Source: Aphrocallistes beatrix | Taxonomy: Eukaryota; Porifera; Hexactinellida; Sceptrulophora; Aphrocallistidae | Direction of reading: 5' to 3' | NCBI GenBank assembly: GCA_963281255.1 | Contig: OY725491.1 | Location: 434,001 to 498,000 of the forward strand | DNA: 64,000 nt | Shown here: piece by piece, positions 23,801 to 32,653 of the stretch | How the letters are laid out: every line of letters begins with the position of its first letter | How positions within the stretch are numbered: position 1 is the stretch's first letter | Made by a program: the position numbers and the translations under genes | Notes under the pieces: model-generated | What the model was told of the DNA's origin: nothing | The model's input: only the letters and a program-made list of their open reading frames with translations | Database searches by the model: none

Positions 23801-25738
23801 TATATGTGACAACTATTCCAGTCCTCCTAAAGTTGTCCGATTAAGCGGCTGGCCCTATTAACAGATGGTCCTATTAAGCGGAGTCAATTGTATTCATTTT
23901 CAAGCCTTTACTACTGAACTGCGTTAGAATATGTGAAAGAATTTGTTATACACTAAACAGGCTAACTGTATTTAGAAAGAATGTCGTTAAATTTACCTAC
24001 CAGCCTATCATGAGCCATGTAACCGTAGGAGCTAGCCTATCCCTCTTGTAGAATTCACACAGAAATCTGACTGCATCTCTTGAGTAGAAATTCCCGATCA
24101 GTACGCTATAGCTCTCCTGTATAATGCGATTGACCAGTTCTGGGATGGAGTCTGGATCCAAGTAGAGGAATAGTTCTGTACTGATTCCGCTTTCTGTGAG
24201 TTGGCTGCTTATGGCACTAGCAGTGGAAGAGAAGAGCGAATCTAGTTGTGAGATGATACCTAGAAGTTTGGATTTAATTATAAAAGTCCCTTTTTATTAT
24301 GATAAATAATTTCTGATGTAAAAAGTCCATTATAACGAATAAAACTGGTATTATTAAATCATTTATCATGAAAAGAGATAAATATTGCCAAAATAACCCC
24401 AAAGGTACATAATTAAGGATACTCATAGTCATAGGCGTCAGATTTACCTGGAGATTGTCGGACAATGTCCAGAGGGTATACCCGGTGTTACCGCTACACC
24501 AACAAATATTTCAGACCGATATACTATGTAGTTTGATTACTCTAGCTCTCGACAGAATCGAACTATGATCCTCGAATTGTATTGTTCTTACCAACTCTGC
24601 TCCATCCTTGTGACTTCACAAAGTTAACTCGACCTTGCACCAGCACTAAATCGGAAGCTGCTACTCGATAGAAGTTCTGGAATGTGTCATTGTTGGATAG
24701 GACTGCACTGGTGGCTGAATAGGAGACTATGTGGATGTTCTTGGACACTACGTCTCGTGCGATGGGATTAGCAGCTGGCGAACATGCTGGACCTATGAAA
24801 TAACAGATAAATCAAATAATTACGAGAAGAAACATAATTATTAAATAGAGTACACTCATATTTGGACTTTCCCCCCGAATTTATATATTAAAACGCTAGG
24901 ATTTTTTGTTTGTTCGTCCGAATTGATTGAAAAATTAGCAAGTCATAGAGATTCGAAAATTGACATGTGGATGTCAAATGATGAATTTCCGATTATTTTT
25001 GAAGAACTAAGCGAAATATTTACATCTCTGCAAAAATTTTTTTCACACCAATTTTTTCACACCTTAAGATACATAAAGTAAACAAATTACAAAAATAGGC
25101 TAGAGACAGCTTCCAACGGTTGACATGTGGTTTTCAGGGGTGTAGATTTCGTATATCAAATTTTCGAAGCTATATGATAAATTATTTGTTAACTTTTGTT
25201 TACAATATTTATATAAAGTAAACAAATACCCAAAATAGGCTAGATTGAGTAACTCCAGACGCCCGTAAGGAGACTCTGCAGACACAAAGTGTCCGCAAGC
25301 CGCGCAGCGAATGTAAGCGAAGCACGCTTGTGTTAATTAAAATTTAACATTTTGAACTTTATTCCCAAAAAACTTTATGATATGCTTAGATCTAAGCTGT
25401 TATTCAGTATTAAACTATGCCCCAAAAGCTGATGAGCGATCACATATCCTACCTAGAATGAAGATGTTCTTCTGCTCTGTTTGTAGCATATCTATGTATG
25501 CCCTGATTCCCAGGGTCTGAGAGCATCCGGAATTATATGAGGTAAAGTTGAGTGTGTATCCATCCAATAAACCACTCTTCTCTCTCACTTTCTCTATCCC
25601 GTAGTTCACCACTGCTTCATAGCCTAAATCACTTATTCCTAATTCAGTTGATCCAGGTGCATGGAAGAAAGCGAACTGTATTGTCTTCTCTCCTCTTATT
25701 AATGTCAGGAGTGAAATGAAGAATATTGGTAGAAGCAT
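20815..25738 (-). CDS. GABA-B-like class C GPCR, paralogue B (8 exons, coiled-coil tail)
   Basis: Minus-strand exons, 5' to 3': 25738-25453, 24792-24592, 24259-24001, 23331-22982, 22922-22584, 22512-22179, 21679-21400, 21210-20815. They total 815 codons, with phases identical to gene A. A signal peptide precedes a Venus-flytrap domain (residues about 17-430) with GPACS and SYSATSAVLSNNDTF. The 7-TM domain spans about 440-715, with the Cys of ICNLDLWLGF at the helix 3 entrance as in class C receptors. The tail (716-814) contains a leucine-zipper-like heptad run, VQLKKRVDTLEAENTDLRER, at about 742-762. Mammalian GABA-B subunits pair through such a tail coiled coil. Gene A lies 6.4 kb downstream in the same orientation, so these are tandem duplicates. 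The exon 7 start at TCTCTAG (21686-21680) was chosen because it keeps frame and is shared by both genes. Ligand and coupling unknown. Confidence 0.9.
21838..22032. mobile_element. hAT-like MITE, 'CATGCCAAC' family, copy 2
   Basis: Begins TACTTGCCAACTGTCCCGC and ends GGTTCAGGTTGGCATGTATG. Perfect 8-bp duplication ACATTATA at 21830-21837 and 22033-22040. It lies in intron 6 of GABA-B-like B. Confidence 0.85.
23535..23890. mobile_element. Tigger/pogo-like MITE split by another MITE
   Basis: TIRs CAGTCAACTCCGCTTAATAA and CAATTGACTCCGCTTAATAG (right, reverse-complemented), flanked by TA. It is interrupted by the element at 23624-23790 at a TA within the family motif ATATTTTGTATTAGCTTC. It lies in intron 3 of GABA-B-like B. 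Confidence 0.85.
23624..23790. mobile_element. CAGTCAGGGTCGCTTATT-family MITE nested in a Tigger-like MITE
   Basis: Starts CAGTCAGAGTCGCTTATTGT and ends TTAAGCGACCCTGATTG, flanked by TA (23622-23623, 23791-23792). Confidence 0.85.
25240..25335. repeat. GC-rich dispersed short repeat
   Basis: Contains ACACAAAGTGTCCGCAAGCC then GCGCAGCGAATGTAAGCGAA, the reverse complement of the type at 5819. Intron 1 of GABA-B-like B. Confidence 0.5.
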
Positions 25739-26408
25739 CTAGTCATAAATGTTAACAAATATAAATTATAAAACTCCAGAGTTGAGGGAAAGAGTTTGGG
25801 AAAAATACCAAAGATTGTTCTTGATAAATATCACCGACTGAATCTATGAGCTTATATGCTGGTTTTATATATACTTTAAAAAGCGGATAAATTATCCTTA
25901 CACCATCTTGATGAATGTAATTGATATGAGCGATTATCTCTTCATTTTACCATAAACTAAACAAGTTGAGTTATGCTCAAGACTTTATGATTCATTTGTA
26001 TTATAAGAATTCCTCAACAAATCAGGTAGTAACTAAGCCACAACATTTTATCAAATTTTTAGTTTATTTGCATAACGCATTTAAAAGTTGGTGATTCTTG
26101 GCAACCACCAAATTTTTATATTATCGACCGCTATCTAGGCATAATTTATTTGAGAATTTGTAGTATTTCTGTAGTGAATCGTAAAATTGAGCATTAACAC
26201 AAATTGAAAGTTATGGCATACTATAACTACTTGGTTGCTACGTAATGGTAACAATATGGAATATCGGACTAATATATGTTCTTTTTGAAGATTTGGAACT
26301 CTCATTCTTTCTAACTAACCATAAAGTATGATTGCACCAAAATGATCAAACGACTAATACACATATAAAATTTAATTTTATCATTAACATTACTACATAC
26401 AAGTACTT
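25739..26408. other. Spacer between GABA-B-like B and the next 7-TM gene
   Basis: Holds a TATA-like sequence on the minus strand about 125 bp upstream of the gene B start (opposite GGTTTTATATATACTTT near 25862). The rest is AT-rich with no gene. Confidence 0.4.
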
Positions 26409-27431
26409 CTACTTAACTCCTTTGAGGAGAAGAGGCTGATGCAAGGCATTGGCAGGATAGTACACGTGGTATCTCGTGTACTTAGGGCTCTTCATTCTTG
26501 AGAGTAGATAACTGAATAGAACTGCACTGTAGATGATAAAGGACGACAGCATCCATATGATCCCCATGAGATACCTCAGTATTTGGAAAGTTCCACCGCC
26601 GATTTTGGCAGAGGATCCATGTAGTTGTAGCAAGATTCCATTTCTTACGACTAAATTAAGATTATCCATAGAAAATATCAAACCATATATTGTTATTAGA
26701 GTGTACATCTGCAAATTGTATCTCTTTTCTATCTTCTGGGATCGAGCATGATAGCGAGTGAAATTGCAATCTTGTCTCCTCCATCTGAGGAGCTTTCTTA
26801 GTCTGAAACAACCTTTCAACAGCAAGATGAAATTAATAGTGTTGAATGCTGCGTAGAAGTAATTTACGATAAATTGTTCTGCTAGATCGAGAGGGAGGCA
26901 TACTATTACTTGTATAAGGATGAATACGGTCATGTATCGTATTATCCGCGTATTTCCATTTTGGTCCATGAACTTCTTAGCTAGATACAGAGCTAGTGTT
27001 GCCATATATCCGCCCATGCATAGGAATAGTACGTTTATAGCCGTTGCGTCAAGTAATACCTTACATTCCAATTTCACGAAAAATGACTGACAGAGAACAG
27101 CTCTATGAAACGTTTGAATCTCAGAATCCAGTTGAGCTCCGAGAAGGCTAATGTCTAAGGCCAGACACGTCAATAGTTCAAACACTAACACTACGATCAT
27201 CAACCTGAATTTGATAGTGTCACACTTTACTATTGCTATTTCTCTGTACCTCTCTGATTCTCTCATCTTCAAAAGAGTCCGAATTTTCCTCTGATTCTCT
27301 CTGACAAATGTCCATAGTAGAATTATCCATATTAATAATATTACCGCGAAAATTGCAATTCCAATATACCCCAATGTGTAGAGGGACATTTCAACTATTT
27401 CTGTCACTCCGAATGTACTATCGTTAGACAT
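26409..27431 (-). CDS. Intronless 7-TM receptor-like protein (type 2), intact
   Basis: 340-residue single-exon ORF with about seven hydrophobic helices, the first at residues 14-39 (LYTLGYIGIAIFAVILLIWIILLW). A basic segment after helix 5 reads LLKGCFRLRKLLRWRRQDCN, followed by YHARSQKIEKRYNLQMYTLI. This matches in position and character the LYKTLRWRIADYRARRLSKSAIR segment of the genes in intron 9, so they may share ancestry; overall similarity is weak. Its close relative on the plus strand at 31118 carries a transposon insertion. A TATA box (minus-strand TATAAATA, 27491-27484) lies 53 bp before the ATG. The C terminus YHVYYPANALHQPLLLKG is shared with the relative. Not recognised as a named family; ligand unknown. 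Confidence 0.8.
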   Translation of the reverse strand: MSNDSTFGVTEIVEMSLYTLGYIGIAIFAVILLIWIILLWTFVRENQRKIRTLLKMRESERYREIAIVKCDTIKFRLMIVVLVFELLTCLALDISLLGAQLDSEIQTFHRAVLCQSFFVKLECKVLLDATAINVLFLCMGGYMATLALYLAKKFMDQNGNTRIIRYMTVFILIQVIVCLPLDLAEQFIVNYFYAAFNTINFILLLKGCFRLRKLLRWRRQDCNFTRYHARSQKIEKRYNLQMYTLITIYGLIFSMDNLNLVVRNGILLQLHGSSAKIGGGTFQILRYLMGIIWMLSSFIIYSAVLFSYLLSRMKSPKYTRYHVYYPANALHQPLLLKGVK

Positions 27432-27483
27432 TCTGTCTTATTCAAATGTATGATATGATTTAAATCTCATAGCCTGAATTTTG

Positions 27484-27491
27484 TATTTATA
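27484..27491 (-). promoter_or_regulatory. TATA box of the 7-TM gene at 26409-27431
   Basis: TATAAATA on the minus strand, 53 bp before the ATG. The spacing matches the other intronless 7-TM genes in the window (52-66 bp). Confidence 0.6.
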
Positions 27492-27675
27492 TAAATACAA
27501 GAGTGCTTTGTTGTTCAGATTTAAAGATTTAAAGCACAAAATTGCAGACTGCCATTTTCTTGCCAGCTAATTATTACATGCTAATTAATGGAAATTGAAA
27601 TTGAGTTTCAGTTATTACATATTTAATTATTGCACCAGATAGCCCGCACTAACACAGCCTATATGCAGTCTACAG

Positions 27676-27917
27676 CAGAGTGGACCATGGGTCACTTACA
27701 GTGACCCATGACCCATCTGACCCATTGCATGCGTGATCCATGACCCAGTGACCCAGTACGTGACCCAGTGACTGGGTCACTGGGACTGGGTCACTGGGTC
27801 ACTGGGTCACCTGGGTCACTGGGTCAAGAGGTCGTGACCCATGACCCAACTGACCCAGCGATTTATGTGACCCAAGTGACCCATGACCTATGACCCAGTG
27901 ACCCATGGTCCACTCTG
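27676..27917. mobile_element. hAT-like element filled with a GTGACCCA minisatellite, short copy
   Basis: Starts CAGAGTGGACCATGGGTCAC and ends with its inverse (GACCCATGGTCCACTCTG). Perfect 8-bp target duplication GTCTACAG (27668-27675, 27918-27925). The 242-bp body is a minisatellite of GTGACCCA/GACCCAGT words in both orientations, so it is a large imperfect palindrome. Same family as 32064-32586. Confidence 0.9.
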
Positions 27918-28211
27918 GTCTACAGAAATAAAGTAATCGTTTACACAGCTGCATATACTCAATTTTGATGAGTTCAGAAAATTGCATTCTGCAAATCCTT
28001 TTCTCGAAGTGTAATAGTCAAAAGATGGAATTAATTGCAACCATTGATTTTAAGTCCATTGCATTAATAGCGTGTATTAGGAAATTTGAAATCTGACTCA
28101 GTTCTAAGCTAATATTGGTGTCATACTTAGTAATCCGTAGTTTATTGACATTCTATTTGAACTTGAGTTATCTTGCAAGATAGAAACTTAGTCTGATAGG
28201 TATAGCATAGC

Positions 28212-28440
28212 CTACTTAAGGTCTTCTATTTTTCTGGCCTTCTCACACGGCTGCATATTAAGTAGGCCATTGGTATAGCTCTGCATTGTCACAATGAAGA
28301 ATCCAATTAACATGACGAATCCAGTGACACATAATAGTATGCTTGTTGACCAAGAAATTCCTACATGGACATGTTTGTATAGTTTTGCTGTGTCAGTTCT
28401 GATTTCTAGTTCAGGACTTTTGAACACTGTAAGTTAGATG
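28212..28440 (-). pseudogene. Fragment of a 7-TM receptor-like gene (C-terminal part)
   Basis: Encodes SPELEIRTDTAKLYKHVHVG and SWSTSILLCVTGFVMLIGFF, almost the same as the C-terminal helix region of the gene at 29621-30628. The segment begins just after a CTTACAG and lacks the LIVKF residues found in the intact gene. Its tail after IVTMQ is unrelated. Everything upstream of the last helix is missing, so this is a partial duplicate or a lone exon captured from a paralogue. Confidence 0.7.
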
Positions 28441-28858
28441 AATGATCCTAAATTTGTATTTTCTTAAAGAGAATTATAAAAATGATGTTTTCTTTTACCA
28501 AAATCCGACTTTAGCAATTTTCAAATTCTGCACTGCTTGGTTTAATTTAATTTTAGTTAAAATTTAACCCTTTTAAATTAACTTTCATTTTTGAACTGTT
28601 TGAGATTTATTATCCTGAAAGCAAGATTTAGATGTATGCAATTATATAATGCAGTGCAGTGTATTATCTAATTTAATATGGAATCTGTTTCGGCGTTTTT
28701 TCAAAACTTAAGTAATAATATATAATTACACTTTTTGCTTTATTTGGGAATTTGAGAGGACACAAATTTGGAAAAACTGAAATTCAAGGTAAACGAATAT
28801 GAATAATTAATATGCAAGAAATGGTTGCATGCAATTTCTGTCTCTGTAGCAAGGTCTA

Positions 28859-29452
28859 CAGGGTGTCTCAAAAGTTCTACAACAAATGTTGCTGATGTAT
28901 TATACATAGACAAATATATCGAATATCCGATACCTCTTTTTAATCAAAAATAGGGAGGATTATCTAAATTGTTTTGCATTCCCAATGGCCTGCTTTTCTC
29001 AATTTATTTGCAATGATGAATTCTATATATCGTTGTCTCGTAAAGAATATTTTTTATCTCAATAAAAAAAACTCATATCCCAGGTACATTTGACGTCTAT
29101 ACTTAAAAATACTCGCGTTCTTATCAAAGATTTCCGTTGCATAAATCAAAAGTAATAATATTATTTTAGTATTATGAATCAATTACAGAATATAGAAGTG
29201 ATTAATATAATATTTCATCAGAAAAATAGTGATCTTCAAACTTGGCACTTTTGAGCTCCAAATTTTGGAGTAATTGGTATGTAATAATTTAAAATTTTAT
29301 AAGAAATGCCTTTTGCGTAATAAGTTAAACTCATTTCTATGCAAGAAGTGTGCTAGATTTTATTTATGCGGGTAATTTGGAATAAAACCAAGTGATCTTA
29401 GTCAAATTAACAAAGTAAAATTGGTTGTTGCAGAACTTTTGAGACATCCTAT
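28859..29452. mobile_element. Mariner-like non-autonomous element (CAGGGTGTCTCAAAAGTTCT TIR)
   Basis: Left end TA then CAGGGTGTCTCAAAAGTTCT. The right end, reverse-complemented, begins near AGGATGTCTCAAAAGTTCTG. About 594 bp with no transposase ORF. The tiny element at 40314-40376 has a closely similar TIR. Confidence 0.7.
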
Positions 29453-29620
29453 CTAAATACATGTTCACACAAATTCTGAAATAAAACCCCACTGCATGAA
29501 AAGGACACAGGCAAACTGGAGTATTTTTTAAAATTTAATCATTTTCACATCTCTTACAAATCTATTTATCAAATTCAACCAATCATTAAATCACACAAAC
29601 AATCACTAACTATACATATC

Positions 29621-30628
29621 TCAGTTGAGTAATGGGTCCATCAATTTTGAGTTAGTTTTTCTTGAGAACATAACCTTGCTTTTGTACTTTATAATGAAAT
29701 GCATTGTCACAATGAAGAATCCAATTAACATGACGAATCCAGTTACGCCTAATAGAATGCTTGTTGACCAGGAAATTCCTATATGGACATGTTTGTATAG
29801 TTTTGCTGTGTCAGTTCTGATGTGTAGTTCAGGACTGAATTTTACGATTAACTTGAACACTGAACCTAGAATTTCACCAAGATAACCCAATGCAAAGATT
29901 ACAGTGGCAGTTAGAAAGATGATTGTGAACCATTTGTATTTTGTGGCTGTGTTTTTATGCTCTCGATATAATGAATAGTTCTCGGCGATGATATTTTGAT
30001 AATGACTCTTAAGTAGTCTGTATAAATACTTGGAGTTCTTAACTAATTGACAGAACTCATAGATGAATAAGAGTACGCAGACTATTTGAACGATCAGTGC
30101 CCCGGCTACTACTATGAATGAGGTCATGACTAGTGCTACAGCAAGTCCCAATAGCTTCCAAAGCTTTCTTTTGATTGGTCTAAAATCGGTATAGGAGAGT
30201 TGCACGTAGATCAGGTAGAGTGTGAGTATGTTGATGAGGGAAACGGTTGTTAAACCAATAACATAGGTGAAAGATTTTAACGTCATAGTAATGGCTACCG
30301 TTGTTAGTCTTATAGAAGTAGTTTGGTTCAAGTCTCTAACTGATAGTTCGAATCCATATCCCACTGCGTGTGGGATGAAGTTCAACGGTTCGATTAGAGT
30401 GATTGTTATGAAAAGAGCGTATTTGTAATACTCTGTCTTAGATCTGTACTTTACTTCAAACGACTCATTATCTCCAATCGAACATTTCAACCGACGGCAA
30501 GTTAAGAATCGAGATATGAAATATATCAACCATATGATGTAGAGGATTAGGCCTACAATGTTTGTTAGGAAATAAATTGGTGTTATGATTGACTGGCAAA
30601 TAATTCCGCAATTATATTCAGGTCCCAT
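29621..30628 (-). CDS. Intronless 7-TM receptor-like protein (type 3)
   Basis: 335-residue single-exon ORF with about seven hydrophobic helices: for example YFLTNIVGLILYIIWLIYFI at about 18-37, YALFITITLIEPLNFIPHAV at 69-88, and SWSTSILLGVTGFVMLIGFF near 285-305. Between helices 5 and 6 is VKNSKYLYRLLKSHYQNIIA, alike in placement and pattern to VKNARKLYKTLRWRIADYRA of the intron 9 genes. This is the best link between the types. Probable TATA box TATAAATA on the minus strand at 30696-30689, 61 bp before the ATG. A C-terminal fragment of a relative lies at 28212-28440. Function unknown; a receptor-like role is inferred from topology. Confidence 0.78.
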   Translation of the reverse strand: MGPEYNCGIICQSIITPIYFLTNIVGLILYIIWLIYFISRFLTCRRLKCSIGDNESFEVKYRSKTEYYKYALFITITLIEPLNFIPHAVGYGFELSVRDLNQTTSIRLTTVAITMTLKSFTYVIGLTTVSLINILTLYLIYVQLSYTDFRPIKRKLWKLLGLAVALVMTSFIVVAGALIVQIVCVLLFIYEFCQLVKNSKYLYRLLKSHYQNIIAENYSLYREHKNTATKYKWFTIIFLTATVIFALGYLGEILGSVFKLIVKFSPELHIRTDTAKLYKHVHIGISWSTSILLGVTGFVMLIGFFIVTMHFIIKYKSKVMFSRKTNSKLMDPLLN

Positions 30629-30688
30629 TGAATTCGAAGTTAGAACTTTTGTACTAATAATATTGTGTTGAGTGAATAGTTATTTCCA

Positions 30689-30696
30689 TATTTATA
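30689..30696 (-). promoter_or_regulatory. TATA box of the 7-TM gene at 29621-30628
   Basis: TATAAATA on the minus strand, about 60 bp before the start codon, as in the other intronless 7-TM genes. Confidence 0.6.
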
Positions 30697-31053
30697 CCCT
30701 TTATTAGAAGTTAGTATAATTGCTACCCATAAATAATAATGTGTCTTGCTAGCATTATTTGACCCTCTTTTTAATTAATAGAAATACGTGATTAGTATTT
30801 TTCCTGAAAGCAAAATTTGGAAGTAAGCAATTGAATAAATTATTGCAGTAATTATCTGAGTTGTGAAATATATGACTACGTGTGTGTGATCAATTGTACT
30901 TTCAAATTGAAAGCTTATTGCATTATTTTGCTTCGGATATCAGACGGGAATTTGAAACGGTAATAAGAAGGAAATAAGCTGGAACTAAATTCGATGTGAA
31001 TAATTAAAATGCAAGAAATGGTTTTTTGCAACTTCTAAAGCTTGAATAATTCT

Positions 31054-31060
31054 TATAAAT
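31054..31060 (+). promoter_or_regulatory. TATA box of the 7-TM gene at 31118
   Basis: TATAAAT, 58 bp before the ATG at 31118. Confidence 0.55.
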
Positions 31061-31117
31061 GGCCATGTTCACAGTTTTAAAAGTAAATAATAACATCTTA
31101 TATTTAAACAATATATA

Positions 31118-32092
31118 ATGTTTATAAACAACACACCTATCGAGCCAGTAATTGTTGAGAACATCTTCTACATTATCGGATATGTCGGTATCGCAGCTTT
31201 ACTAGTGGTGATACTAACATGGATATTTCTGCTTGGAACATTTTTTAGAGATAATCAGATAAAAATCGGATATCTTTTAAGGCAAAATAACTCTGAGAAA
31301 AGTAATGAAATAGCTGCAGTTAAGTTTGACATCACAAAATTACGATTGATGATGGTAATACTTATATTTGAAGTTCTTACCTGTATTGCCATTGAATTTA
31401 GTCTCTTCGGAAACCAAATGCAATCGCACGTTGAAGCAAGAAATAGAACAGTTAATTGTCAGCCCTTAGTCATGAAATTTGAATGTTGGTTTCTGTTTTA
31501 CCCCGCACCTGTCAATGTACTATTCTTATGCATGGCTGGATATATGGCAACACTAGCTCTGTATCTAGCTAAGAAGTTCATAAACCAAAATCGAAATACG
31601 CGGATAATACAATACATGACCGTATTCATCCTTATACAAGTAATAGTCTGTCTCCCTCTTGATCTAGCAGAACAATTCGTAGCAGCTTATGTGTACGCAG
31701 CATTCAACACTATTAATTACATCTTGCTGTTGAAAGGTTGTTTCAGACTGAGAAAGCTCCTCAGATGGAGGGCACAGGACTATAACTTCACTCGCTATCA
31801 TGCTCGATCCCAGAAGATAGAGAAGAGATACAATTTGCAGATGTACACTCTAATAACAATATACGGTCTGATACTTTCTATGGATAATCTTAATCTAGTC
31901 GTAAGAGATGGGATTCTCCAACCTGTATCATCTATTCCGAGAATACCGGATATAATTTTAGAACAAGTATTTCAGGTACTGAGGTATTTCGAGGGAACTA
32001 TATGGGTGGTCTGCTCCATTATTCTATACTCCTCAGTGTTGAAGGGTCCTAAGTTCTCCAGATCAGAGTGGACCATGGGTCACTTACAGTGA
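31118..32092 (+). CDS. Intronless 7-TM receptor-like protein (type 2) with C-terminal tail broken by a transposon
   Basis: 324-residue ORF closely related to the minus-strand gene at 26409-27431 (shared LAKKFINQNRNTRIIQYMTV, LLKGCFRLRKLLRWRAQDYN and YHARSQKIEKRYNLQMYTLI). After KGPKFSR, codons run into a hAT-like minisatellite element at 32064. This adds a few foreign residues (SEWTMGHLQ) before the stop at 32090-32092. The original ending lies beyond the element at 32595-32653 and would resume in frame as YHVYYPP then LHQPLFLKG, matching the intact relative. Only the cytosolic tail after helix 7 is lost, so the truncated protein might still fold. The gene also lacks about 11 residues found in the relative just before KGPKFSR. 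It is on the IARS1 sense strand within intron 10. Confidence 0.85.
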   Translation: MFINNTPIEPVIVENIFYIIGYVGIAALLVVILTWIFLLGTFFRDNQIKIGYLLRQNNSEKSNEIAAVKFDITKLRLMMVILIFEVLTCIAIEFSLFGNQMQSHVEARNRTVNCQPLVMKFECWFLFYPAPVNVLFLCMAGYMATLALYLAKKFINQNRNTRIIQYMTVFILIQVIVCLPLDLAEQFVAAYVYAAFNTINYILLLKGCFRLRKLLRWRAQDYNFTRYHARSQKIEKRYNLQMYTLITIYGLILSMDNLNLVVRDGILQPVSSIPRIPDIILEQVFQVLRYFEGTIWVVCSIILYSSVLKGPKFSRSEWTMGHLQ

Positions 32093-32586
32093 CCCATGAC
32101 CCATCTGACCCATTGCATGCGTGACCCATGACCCAGTGACCCAGTGATCCATGACCCAGTGACCCATGACCCATGACCCAGTGACCCACCAGTGACCCAG
32201 TACGTGACACAGTGAGTCAGTGACCCAGTACGTGACACAGTGAGTCAGTGACCCAGTACGTGACACAGTGACCCAGACTAGTTTAACACAACACATACAA
32301 GTAAATGATGTTAATCAATTAATTTATTCTTATAACCTTCTAAAACTACAGAGATGATCCATCGATTTATGTGGCCCATGTGACCCATGACCCTGTAATC
32401 CAGTGACCCAGTGACTGGGTCACTGGGTCACTGGGTCACTGGGTCACTGGGTCACTGGGTCACTGGGTCACTGGGTCACCTGGGTCACTGGGTCAAGAGG
32501 TCGTGACCCATGACCCAACTGACCCAGCGATTTATGTGACCCAAGTGACCCATGACCCATGACCCAGTGACCCATGGTCCACTCTG
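32064..32586. mobile_element. hAT-like element filled with a GTGACCCA minisatellite, long copy inside a coding exon
   Basis: Ends CAGAGTGGACCATGGGTCAC and its inverse. Perfect 8-bp target duplication CTCCAGAT at 32056-32063 and 32587-32594. At 523 bp it is twice the size of the copy at 27676. The extra length is more GTGACCCA-type units plus a nonrepetitive segment at about 32279-32390. The perfect duplication within a reading frame indicates a recent insertion. Confidence 0.93.
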
Positions 32587-32653
32587 CTCCAGATACCACG
32601 TCTACTATCCTCCTACACTGCACCAGCCTCTTTTCCTTAAAGGGATTAAATAG

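Noticed and set aside
28859..29452. A mariner transposase gene inside the CAGGGTGTCTC element
   Set aside because: All frames are full of stops and no catalytic DDD/DDE context is visible; the element is non-autonomous.
32084..32296. Minus-strand 70-residue ORF rich in WVTGS/VTHWVT repeats
   Set aside because: It is a translation of the GTGACCCA minisatellite inside the hAT-like element, not a gene.
27676..32586. CRISPR-like appearance of the GTGACCCA repeats
   Set aside because: Units are contiguous, variable, in both orientations, without spacers, and lie in an animal genome inside elements with TIRs and target duplications.
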